From Parachlamydiaceae bacterium (GTDB lineage Bacteria > Chlamydiota > Chlamydiia > Chlamydiales > Parachlamydiaceae): DNA of 20,081 nt. Shown here one piece after another: positions 1 through 5,585 of the stretch (positions are counted from its first letter, which is position 1; the number at the start of each line of letters is the position of its first letter). A program made the position numbers and the translations under genes. The notes beneath the pieces were generated by a model. It had not been told where the DNA came from. It made no database searches and was given only the letters and a program-made list of their open reading frames with translations. The stretch spans positions 1-20,081 of the forward strand of contig JACDDG010000002.1 of assembly GCA_013817115.1 (NCBI GenBank), written 5' to 3'.

Positions 1-18
1 CTCTTCGGCATAAGATGG

Positions 19-47
19 TATAGTTCACTTAAATAAAATGAACTATA
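19..47 (-). terminator. Inverted repeat after the stress operon, possible weak terminator
   Basis: Nine-base arms (19-27 and 39-47, TATAGTTCA / TGAACTATA) enclose an 11-base AT-rich loop, just beyond the stop codon of the general stress protein gene on the minus strand. No T-run follows the stem in either direction, so it is not a classical intrinsic terminator. It could act as a 3' stabilising hairpin, or as the terminator of an unseen plus-strand gene entering from the left. Confidence 0.4.
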
Positions 48-58
48 TCAAATAAAAA

Positions 59-751
59 TTACGACTTTTCAGCTGATGAAGAGCTTGTACTTAGATCTGT
101 AGCTCCGCCGTGCTCCATAATTTCGTAAGCGCGATCTGCTAAGTCATCGTTTGCTGTTGTGACTGAAATTAATATTTTTCCTTCATTTAAACCAGTTTCA
201 TATTTTTTGGCTTCATATTCAGGAATACCAGCTCCAATGATTGATCCAATTAACATTCCCAAGCTACCACCAATAGCTGAGCCTGATAAAGCTGCAATGA
301 TTGGACCTGCGGCAATAAAAGGACCCATGCCAGGAATAGCTAGCGCTCCGATACCTGCTAAAAGACCTAAAGATCCACCAAGTAAACCGCCTGATGTAGC
401 ACCGGCTACGCCACCTTCGGGAGCTTTTGTAGAATTTTCTGTCATTAATTTTTCAGTTCTATTATTTTGATTGTTGTAATCGTCATTTGTTCCATGAGTT
501 CCGGAAGTTCCATATGCTCCTGTAGTTGCATGGGCTCCGGAAGTTCCATAAGCTCCTGTTGTTCCATGAGCTCCTGAAGTACCATAGGGTTTGTACTCAA
601 CTTTTGACAACTTGTCTTTTTCCCATTTTGTGTCTTTATCTGGAAATAAGTAAGAAATGTCATTGTTTGAAATACCTGCAGCAAGCAAATTTGAAACAAT
701 AGTGTTTGCTTGGTCTTTATTTGAAACAAGACCATAGATTGACTTAGCCAT
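59..751 (-). CDS. General stress protein 17M-like, glycine-zipper protein
   Basis: The protein has 230 residues. The N-terminus (residues 4-37, KSIYGLVSNKDQA...AAGI) resembles the YflT/general stress protein 17M domain, in which a ferredoxin-like fold is built around residues that follow 'gl...a..a...L...Gi...dIS'. Residues 57-88 are a hexapeptide tandem repeat, G-T-S/T-G-A-H/Y. Residues 113-175 are very rich in Gly, Ala and Ile, with GG and GxxxG spacing, and look like a paired membrane-inserting glycine zipper. The C-terminal part (EGKILISV...ADRAYEIMEHGGA) restores the stress-domain pattern. The start is fixed by an AAGGGAG Shine-Dalgarno site just upstream. The gene lies 33 bases after the BON lipoprotein gene on the same strand and has little room for its own promoter, so I infer an operon with an envelope or osmotic stress role. 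The exact biochemical function is unknown for this family. Confidence 0.72.
   Translation of the reverse strand: MAKSIYGLVSNKDQANTIVSNLLAAGISNNDISYLFPDKDTKWEKDKLSKVEYKPYGTSGAHGTTGAYGTSGAHATTGAYGTSGTHGTNDDYNNQNNRTEKLMTENSTKAPEGGVAGATSGGLLGGSLGLLAGIGALAIPGMGPFIAAGPIIAALSGSAIGGSLGMLIGSIIGAGIPEYEAKKYETGLNEGKILISVTTANDDLADRAYEIMEHGGATDLSTSSSSAEKS
488..583 (-). repeat. 18-base coding tandem repeat (hexapeptide GT[ST]GA[HY])
   Basis: Five to six degenerate 18-base units encode residues 57-88 of the stress protein. The ending alternates between His and Tyr, so the higher-order unit is 36 bases (GTSGAH + GTTGAY). Substitutions between units (GTTGAY to ATTGAY, GTSGAH to GTSGTH) show it is old enough to have diverged. 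It sits between the N-terminal stress domain and the glycine zipper, as a flexible spacer. Confidence 0.85.
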
Positions 752-784
752 ATTAAACTCCCTTTTTTGAGCGATATTTTAAAA

Positions 785-1297
785 CTATCTTTGTTGAGTA
801 ACTTCTAATAAATTTTCAACGTTTTGGGCCCCACGAATTTGCTTCGCTTTACTGCCGATATTTTCCTTTTCGTTGGCATTTGCAACAGGGCCACGAAGCG
901 TAATAACTCTTTTGATTGTGATGATTTTAACATTTTTTGCATTAGTTGATAATGAGTCATCCTTCATCAAGGCTCTTCGAAGATCTTGAGTAATAGTACG
1001 GTCCTCTTCACTTTCTGACTGATCGCCCGATGTTAATGTTTCATTGCGATCGCGAACATTTTTTCCTGTGTTATCAGCATCATAAGCATTTTTGTTATAT
1101 GTATCTGTGCTGTTGCTGTCATTTTTAGATGAGTTGGTGTACGCCCTTTTTCCGGTGTTATCGGCATCATAAGTGTTCTTGTTATATGCATCTGTGCTGC
1201 TGTTGTCTTTTTGAGAAGGGTTAGTATATCCCGTATCTTGACGTTCACAGGATATCACACACAAAGAAACTGCTCCGATTAATAAGATATTTTTCAT
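785..1297 (-). CDS. BON-domain lipoprotein with an internal 29-residue duplication
   Basis: The protein has 170 residues. Residues 1-17 form a lipoprotein signal peptide: MKN, then a hydrophobic stretch, then lipobox V-I-S-C with Cys17 as the lipidation site. Residues 24-81 are a hydrophilic Asn/Asp/Lys/Thr-rich linker made of two 29-residue repeats (24-52 and 53-81). Residues 100-167 match a BON domain: ITQDLRRALMKDDSLS, then KNVKIITIKRVITLRGPV, then EKENIGSKAKQIRGAQNV with the conserved L-x-G turn. BON domains, as in OsmY and secreted stress proteins, are thought to bind membranes or phospholipids. The protein is probably anchored to the periplasmic face of a membrane. The start has a strong GAGGAG Shine-Dalgarno site. 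It is the first gene of a unit with the general stress protein. Its role in envelope or osmotic stress is inferred from the family and the neighbour. Confidence 0.82.
   Translation of the reverse strand: MKNILLIGAVSLCVISCERQDTGYTNPSQKDNSSTDAYNKNTYDADNTGKRAYTNSSKNDSNSTDTYNKNAYDADNTGKNVRDRNETLTSGDQSESEEDRTITQDLRRALMKDDSLSTNAKNVKIITIKRVITLRGPVANANEKENIGSKAKQIRGAQNVENLLEVTQQR
1055..1228 (-). repeat. Two tandem 87-base units inside the BON lipoprotein gene
   Basis: The units encode residues 24-52 and 53-81. Both share the frame YTN-S--ND--STD-YNKN-YDADNTGK, with a handful of differences each. The unit is exactly 29 codons, so copy-number change would keep the reading frame. It forms the spacer between the lipid anchor and the BON domain. 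Confidence 0.9.
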
Positions 1298-1320
1298 AAA
1301 TTCTCCTCACGTTTAAAAAC

Positions 1321-1373
1321 ATTATATTAAGACCCTTTTTCCTAGTCATAAATTTTTTTATTTTTTTTGTCAA
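1321..1373 (-). promoter_or_regulatory. Sigma70-like promoter(s) of the BON-stress protein operon
   Basis: On the minus strand a perfect TTGACA (1368-1373) is followed after 17 bases by TATGAC (1345-1350, 4 of 6). A second option is a perfect TATAAT (1321-1326), 17 bases after ATGACT (1344-1349). The second would start transcription about 17 bases before the ATG and just ahead of the Shine-Dalgarno site. The spacer of the first promoter is an A-tract, which fits an UP/curved-DNA contribution. Confidence 0.5.
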
Positions 1374-1418
1374 TCTAAAATGTTACAACTTAATTTAGAA
1401 TTGCTTACAATTGTCTCG

Positions 1419-2570
1419 CTAAGGTTTCAGTACCACTTTCAAACAATTATCTTTTTTATCACAGAAAATTTCATAAGCATGAGCTGCATTATCCAAGGGC
1501 AATGAGTGCGTAATGATGTCATCCAAGATCACTTTTTTACTTTTTACAAGTTCAAGAAGTTCATCAATGTAGTGGTGTACCAAAGCTTGTCCAGTTTTGA
1601 TTGTAACACCTTTATCAAAAATTTGACCAAAAGGAAAGTTGCTATACGGAGAACCGTAAACTCCAACAACAGAGATCACTCCGCCACGTCTAACTGCACT
1701 TGCACATAGTTTAATTACCTCAATTGTTCCGGCCTGCATATGAAGGTTGTTTGAGATTTTTTCCCATATACTTCTTTTCGCTTCCATTCCAACAGCGTCT
1801 ACACAGACATCAGCACCCCTTCCTTGGGTCATATCACGTATTGCTAGAACAACATCTGTATTGCTTAAGTTTAAAGTTTCTGATTTTGCAGATTTGCGAG
1901 CAATTTCAAGTCTGTAATCTAAGAAATCAACTCCGATGACACGACCTGCACCCTTAAGCCAAGCCGCTTTTTGAGCCATAATTCCTACAGGCCCACATCC
2001 AAAGACTACTACTGTTTCCCCACCCTTTAAGTCAGCCCAGTCAATTGCTGACCATCCTGTAGGGAAAATATCTGTTAAAAATAAGACTTCTTCATCTTTT
2101 AGATGATCAATTTTTCTGAGAGTAAAATCAGCATACGGGACACGAGCGAATTCGGCTTGTCCACCGTTGTAGCCTCCATAAAGATCCGTGAATCCAAATA
2201 GGGCACCACCTTTTTGTTTAAGCGTACCGCCTTCTGGTCCGTAATTGGGGTTTGAATTTTCACAATGTGGGGTTAAATTATGATTACAAAAAAAGCAATT
2301 TCCACATGCTATAGGAAAGGGGACAACCACTCGATCATCCTTTTTAAAATTTTTAACATCTTTGCCCACTTCAGTAATGACTCCCATGAATTCATGACCT
2401 AACACCATAGGTTTTACTTGGGGAATAAATCCATTGTAGATATGCAAATCAGATCCGCATATTGCAGTAGATGTTACTTTTATTATGACATCAGAATCTT
2501 TTTCTATTTCAGGATCTTTTACTATGTCAACACTAACTTTTTTTGGATTGTGGAAAACAAGTGCTTTCAT
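1419..2570 (-). CDS. Zinc-dependent alcohol dehydrogenase (formaldehyde dehydrogenase-like MDR family)
   Basis: The protein has 383 residues, a normal length for the family. Catalytic zinc residues are visible as Cys38 in AICGSDLH, and His59-Glu60 in LGHEFMG. The four structural-zinc cysteines are complete: C89, C92, C95 and C103. The Rossmann motif GCGPVG is at 191-196, and Asp215 after the second beta strand (VIGVD) predicts NAD rather than NADP. The overall pattern (GGYNGGQAEFARVPYAD, DIFPTGWSAI, DVCVDAVGMEA) matches the subgroup that includes glutathione-independent formaldehyde dehydrogenase-like enzymes. It should be a cytosolic alcohol/aldehyde oxidoreductase; the substrate cannot be read from sequence. 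It lies upstream of the BON stress operon on the same strand, but with its own promoter and a 121-base gap, so co-transcription is not required. The start ATG has an AAGGCA site in front. Confidence 0.88.
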   Translation of the reverse strand: MKALVFHNPKKVSVDIVKDPEIEKDSDVIIKVTSTAICGSDLHIYNGFIPQVKPMVLGHEFMGVITEVGKDVKNFKKDDRVVVPFPIACGNCFFCNHNLTPHCENSNPNYGPEGGTLKQKGGALFGFTDLYGGYNGGQAEFARVPYADFTLRKIDHLKDEEVLFLTDIFPTGWSAIDWADLKGGETVVVFGCGPVGIMAQKAAWLKGAGRVIGVDFLDYRLEIARKSAKSETLNLSNTDVVLAIRDMTQGRGADVCVDAVGMEAKRSIWEKISNNLHMQAGTIEVIKLCASAVRRGGVISVVGVYGSPYSNFPFGQIFDKGVTIKTGQALVHHYIDELLELVKSKKVILDDIITHSLPLDNAAHAYEIFCDKKDNCLKVVLKP

Positions 2571-2922
2571 ATAATGCCTTTTTTTTAGTTTATAGGTGTT
2601 TAGCTTTGTATCGCATTCTCAATAAAAAATGTCAAATTATTATAATTTTTGAAAGGGTGCAGGTAGGGTAGTGTGAGGAACTGGAGGATTAATAAATGTA
2701 GTAAAAAAAATATAGTAATATTAAATTTTTTTGCGATTTTAGCTTAGTATTCGAACTATGCTATGTGTAACCAGATCAGGTTGACAAAGGTAAAAAGATT
2801 GCTTTTGTGTGGCGTTGATATGACTGTGCGCTTTTATAAAAAGATTGTAAGATAAGTGCCTTTAAAGAGTGTGCAACGAAATTCTCGAAAAGGTAAAAGC
2901 CCTTAAGGTTATTTAGAAGATT
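2571..2922. other. Intergenic region between the dehydrogenase and the unknown 210-residue gene
   Basis: This 352-base gap holds the likely promoter of the dehydrogenase at its left end (2605-2635). The rest is AT-rich, with no reading frame that looks coding and no clear T-tailed hairpin after the 210-residue gene. A TTGACA at about 2782 on the plus strand has no convincing -10 partner. I see no RNA gene in it. Confidence 0.6.
2605..2635 (-). promoter_or_regulatory. Possible sigma70 promoter of the dehydrogenase gene
   Basis: On the minus strand a perfect TTGACA (2630-2635) precedes either GATACA (2607-2612, 17-base spacer, 3 of 6) or TACAAA (2605-2610, 19-base spacer, 4 of 6). The -10 match is poor, so the call rests on the -35 and the position about 35-60 bases before the ATG. 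Confidence 0.4.
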
Positions 2923-3555
2923 TTATATTTCTGCATACATCTCTTTACCCTCTTCATTGATACAAAAATTGTACCTCGAACCATCGAACACCAATTGAAT
3001 AATGAAAACGTCTTCTCTCTCTTGGCTCATGTATCTATATAAATCGTTATTGCACTTACTAAAAGGAAGTTGTGTGCCTCTAGCTTTTTTAATTGAATTG
3101 AACTCAATATATTTCTTTCTAACTGAAATATCTTTTTTAATTTTTTCTGATAGTTTAATAGTGACTAGATTAATAATTTTTTCTGGATATGCATCGATGT
3201 TTAAGTCCTTACTGATAAATATATTTCCTTCATTTGTGTGAAGGTGGAAAATTTCGTTGTTGTAATTAAATGAGACACAATATCCAGACTCAAATCCTTG
3301 TGTTACAATTTCATCAGCTGAAAGTCCTTCAGATTCAAATCCGTCCGAATCGACCCCCATAGAGCCATCAGCATAGTGTAATAATTCAATTTTAACTAGT
3401 TGAACTTGATAATCCTCAATGGCATGGCAGGGAAATTTGTACCTCAACCTTTTTATAGCTTCTGCTTGGGCTTTGGTTATAATTTGTTGTTCATGGTCAT
3501 GTGGTTGATCATGCGAAAATAAGGTCATATTACTTGCTGACGATGTAGGTTCCAT
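2923..3555 (-). CDS. Hypothetical protein, 210 residues
   Basis: I do not recognise the family. The N-terminus is polar and His/Gln-rich (SHDQPHDHEQQ, residues 14-24) and has no signal peptide. A short helix with AQAEAIKRLRYKFP follows (about 30-42). The rest alternates charged and hydrophobic residues with a beta-rich look, including VQLVKIELLHYADGSMGVDSD, GYCVSFNYNNEIFHLHT and FIIQLVFDGSRYNFCINEEG. It has no transmembrane segment and looks like a small soluble cytosolic protein. The segment VKIELLHYADGSM(30 or so residues)FNYNNEIFHLH suggests two related beta-hairpin units, with the C-terminal FIIQLVFDGSRYNFCI resembling them. No strong Shine-Dalgarno site precedes either Met1 or Met10, so the start is uncertain. 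Neighbours on both sides are separated by long gaps, so it is probably monocistronic. Confidence 0.6.
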   Translation of the reverse strand: MEPTSSASNMTLFSHDQPHDHEQQIITKAQAEAIKRLRYKFPCHAIEDYQVQLVKIELLHYADGSMGVDSDGFESEGLSADEIVTQGFESGYCVSFNYNNEIFHLHTNEGNIFISKDLNIDAYPEKIINLVTIKLSEKIKKDISVRKKYIEFNSIKKARGTQLPFSKCNNDLYRYMSQEREDVFIIQLVFDGSRYNFCINEEGKEMYAEI

Positions 3556-4055
3556 ATTTTTTTATACCTTGAAAATTTGGTTGAACTTTCTCGGAAACAT
3601 AGCAAATTTTCCCATAATAATGCAAGTAGCTTAGATCGCCTTTAAAGACATTTGCCCAATATTATCAACTTAAGAAAACAGACCCCAGATATTATTTAAG
3701 GCTATTAATGTCTTTCAGTTTGAATGGCTGGCTTTTAAAAACTTTTCTGTGTACTAGTACTGGGTTCGATAAGTTCGCTTAAAACAAAAATCATTTAAGG
3801 CTTAAAGATTTCCTCTTTGGTTTTTCGTGCCATACACTAATGTTTAGACCGTTTAGGGGGATAGAACATCGTTTACAAAAGGCTAAATTAGATGCTAAAA
3901 AAGACATTCAAGTTCCTATCCCCTGGTAGGGGGAACTGTTAATAGCCCCGGGTGCAGCGATAGCGGAACCCGGGGTTCGGATCATTATAAACGTGCGCCC
4001 CGGTAGGGCGCGAAAAAGCCACATAAGAGCGCAGCCACAATTGTAAGACTTCCCA
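3556..4055. other. Intergenic region carrying a GC-rich repeat element
   Basis: This is 500 bases without a supportable gene. The right third (3911-4035) is a GC-rich element with three hairpins, listed separately. The left two thirds are AT-rich, with scattered short frames only; one minus-strand frame begins MARKTKEE but stops after 12 codons and is not supportable. A weak promoter-like pair for the 210-residue gene lies at 3596-3625 (TTGCAT, 18 bases, TATGTT). Confidence 0.6.
3911..4035. repeat. GC-rich triple-hairpin intergenic repeat (REP-like)
   Basis: Three inverted repeats lie in a row. Hairpin 1, 3911-3937: AGTTCC...GGAACT outer stem with a CCC/GGG inner stem and loop TGGTA. Hairpin 2, 3946-3975: perfect CCCCGGGT / ACCCGGGG stem with a 14-base loop. 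Hairpin 3, 3995-4011: GCGCCC / GGGCGC stem with loop CGGTA. Hairpins 1 and 3 share the core CCC-Y-GGTA-GGG. The base composition contrasts sharply with the AT-rich surroundings. From memory, similar arrays of 'cccggggt...' palindromes are dispersed in many environmental bacterial genomes and are often mis-annotated as small proteins. The element ends about 20 bases past the stop of the VOC gene, so it may also act as that gene's transcript end or stabiliser. Confidence 0.8.
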
Positions 4056-4511
4056 TCAGACCTCGTTTGGCATATCTTCGTCACTGACATCAAAGATATG
4101 CATTGATAGTGCCCAAGCATGCCCAAAGGGATCTTCAAGCTGGCCATAACGATCGCCCCAAAACATATTTGTCATCGGCATCATCACTTTTGCACCTGCA
4201 GCAACAGCTCGATCAAATGTAGCATCGACATCCTCCAAGTATAAATGTAAAAGTGTTGTTGTGCCTTTTAAGCTCTGAGGAGAAGATATGCCGCAGCTTT
4301 GATCGGGGAATTCATTTGCAATCATTACTAGCGAGTCCCCAATTTTAATTACAGCGTGGAGCACCTGCCCGTCATCAGTATTATGACGCTTAATTTCAAT
4401 GGCATCAAATGCATCTTTGTAAAATTGTATTGCTCTAGCGGCATCTTTGAGGGACAAATGCGGAGTTATAGTTCGGTAACCCTCTGGGATGGGATTAACT
4501 TTTTTATGCAT
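4056..4511 (-). CDS. VOC-superfamily (glyoxalase/PhnB-like) protein
   Basis: The protein has 151 residues from the ATG at 4511. It shows the two beta-alpha-beta-beta-beta halves of the vicinal-oxygen-chelate fold. The first half has ITPHLSLKDAARAIQFYKDAF, then GDSLVMIAN. The second has TLLHLYLEDVDATFDRAVAAGAKV, then GDRYGQLEDPFGHAWALSMH. The last motif is typical of the PhnB/YaeR-like branch, where a Glu or His in the second half can bind metal. The reaction is not known for this branch; members include glyoxalase-like and antibiotic-resistance-like proteins. An upstream TTG (4515-4517) is open, but the AGGA site sits 7 bases from the ATG and almost touches the TTG, so I chose the ATG. It has a strong promoter (4552-4580) and is monocistronic. 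Confidence 0.82.
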   Translation of the reverse strand: MHKKVNPIPEGYRTITPHLSLKDAARAIQFYKDAFDAIEIKRHNTDDGQVLHAVIKIGDSLVMIANEFPDQSCGISSPQSLKGTTTLLHLYLEDVDATFDRAVAAGAKVMMPMTNMFWGDRYGQLEDPFGHAWALSMHIFDVSDEDMPNEV

Positions 4512-4551
4512 CGACAATTCCTGTTAGTCAAAAAGGTTTTTAAATTCTATG

Positions 4552-4580
4552 ATGATAAGTAAACTAAAAGTTCATGTCAA
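4552..4580 (-). promoter_or_regulatory. Strong sigma70-type promoter of the VOC gene
   Basis: On the minus strand a perfect TTGACA (4575-4580) is followed after exactly 17 bases by TATCAT (4552-4557, 5 of 6). The expected start of transcription, near 4545, leaves a leader of about 34 bases to the ATG at 4511. Confidence 0.68.
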
Positions 4581-4703
4581 TCATTTACAAACAAATGTAC
4601 AAACAAAAATCACTAAGAAAAGTGACAATTATTACGAAATTCCATATGATTTTACTACTTGTGTCTCTATTTAGCAATTACAAGGCAAAGGGAAAGGGAG
4701 GTT

Positions 4704-5255
4704 ATGGTTTTTAAAAAGGATTTTTATTTTGTTCGACATGGTCAAACTGATCACAATATAATTGAGGGTAGCTTTTTACAAAAAGGTGATCATCCTGTGA
4801 ATATTTCTCTGAATGAGACAGGGAGAAATCAGGCTTTAGCTATAGAGCCCCTGATTGCTCAGTTATGTATTTAAGGAGTTTACGCAGGTCCTTTTAAGCG
4901 CGTTAAAGAAACAAAAAACATCATCACGTCTCGTCTTGAAGTACCTCATTTTGATGTTGAGGAGCTTGGTGAATGCTCCGCTCTTATATGGCAAGAAATG
5001 ACTGTTCAGGGGATGTATACAAATCCCTTGGAGCAAGGAATTGTAAGCAATTTTATGAGTAGAGTGAAAAGTGGTATTAATAAAGTTCTCACTAATCCCG
5101 GCCTGCCTTTAATAGTTGCTCACGGGAGTGTGCACTGGGCAATTTGTAGTATACTTGGAATCAGAAATTATAGCTGGTCGATCAATAATTGCGTGCCAGT
5201 GCATTTTTATCTTTCCCCAGATGATCAGTGGCTTGCAAAAACGCTTAAGATTTAA
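4704..5255 (+). pseudogene. Histidine phosphatase (phosphoglycerate mutase-like), interrupted by one in-frame TAA
   Basis: From the ATG at 4704, which has a GGGAGG Shine-Dalgarno site, the product would be 183 residues, a plausible small histidine phosphatase. The catalytic motif RHGQT lies at residues 11-15 (His12 is the phospho-acceptor). The second conserved block reads VYAGPFKRVKET, the usual 'vYsSplkRa.eT' segment. The second catalytic His is His140 in LIVAHGSVHW. All of this is in a single frame except codon 57 (4872-4874), which is TAA and sits just before VYAGPFKR. There is no frameshift. The first 56 residues alone cannot fold as a phosphatase, and no good start with a Shine-Dalgarno site opens the second part. 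Either the gene is recently dead, or the TAA is a sequencing error or is read through. The intact family removes phosphate from small metabolites, such as sugar phosphates or nucleotides. Confidence 0.8.
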
Positions 5256-5288
5256 TGTCTAGACTGTATTGTCTGTAAAAGATATCAC

Positions 5289-5401
5289 GGCTAATTCGAC
5301 ACAAAGACACAAAGCCACATAGAAGAGAGAAACAGAAACACCAATAATTATATGCCTAAGATTTTTTCTTTGTGTCTTTGTGCCTTTGTGTTGAATTAAC
5401 C
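5289..5401. repeat. Imperfect 26-base inverted repeat, MITE-like
   Basis: The left arm (5289-5314) and the reverse complement of the right arm (5376-5401) agree at 23 of 26 positions; both contain the core ACACAAAG-CACAAAG after a TAATTC start. The arms themselves consist of a short periodic CACAAAG motif. About 61 bases of AT-rich spacer separate them, with no coding potential. The whole element is about 113 bases, the size of a miniature inverted-repeat element or a large RNA hairpin. From memory, 'cacaaagacacaaag' periodic repeats occur in intergenic DNA of several environmental phyla. Confidence 0.75.
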
Positions 5402-5533
5402 TCAATTCTCGTTTTACTCATAAACTGCGGCTTCCCAAAACGCTTTAGAATTGTAGTGTAGTGAAGTATTCTGTGGACCATTTACAAACCTCACATTTTC
5501 CAAATTTTCCAAAAAGATCTCAAAATTGAAATC

Positions 5534-5562
5534 TTGATTTTTTATCCAATTGTCTTTATCAT
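5534..5562 (+). promoter_or_regulatory. Likely promoter of the giant gene
   Basis: TTGATT (5534-5539, 4 of 6) is followed after 17 bases by TATCAT (5557-5562, 5 of 6, the same -10 as the VOC promoter). The expected transcript start near 5569 lies after the upstream TTG at 5550, which supports the ATG at 5586 as the true start. Confidence 0.5.
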
Positions 5563-5585
5563 TTTCAAAGATAAGCAATATTATC

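Larger units (their letters stand above)
5256..5585. other. Intergenic region before the giant gene
   Basis: This 330-base stretch contains a MITE-like inverted repeat (5289-5401) and, at its right end, the likely promoter of the giant gene (5534-5562). A minus-strand frame at 5414-5623 crosses that promoter, has no family resemblance, and is regarded as chance. Confidence 0.6.

Noticed and set aside
1..36. Plus-strand frame LFGIRWYSSLK ending in TAA, possible C-terminus of a gene entering from the left
   Set aside because: Eleven codons are too few to support a gene.
3799..3850. Minus-strand frame starting MARKTKEE, like a TetR-type N-terminus
   Set aside because: It stops after 12 codons and no continuation is visible in the other frames.
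3911..4011. Regularly spaced palindromes as a CRISPR array
   Set aside because: The three hairpins differ in stem and loop, spacers are too short, and there are no cas genes.
3908..4147. 79-codon minus-strand frame with protein-like words (LMWLFRALPGRTF)
   Set aside because: It is the translation of the GC-rich hairpin element and overlaps the VOC gene out of frame.
4512..4517. TTG start for the VOC protein
   Set aside because: The AGGA site is only a base or so away from the TTG but 7 bases from the ATG at 4511.
5550..5585. TTG start giving the giant protein 12 extra residues
   Set aside because: The best promoter has its -10 at 5557-5562, so this TTG would lie upstream of the transcript; ATG 5586 is preferred.
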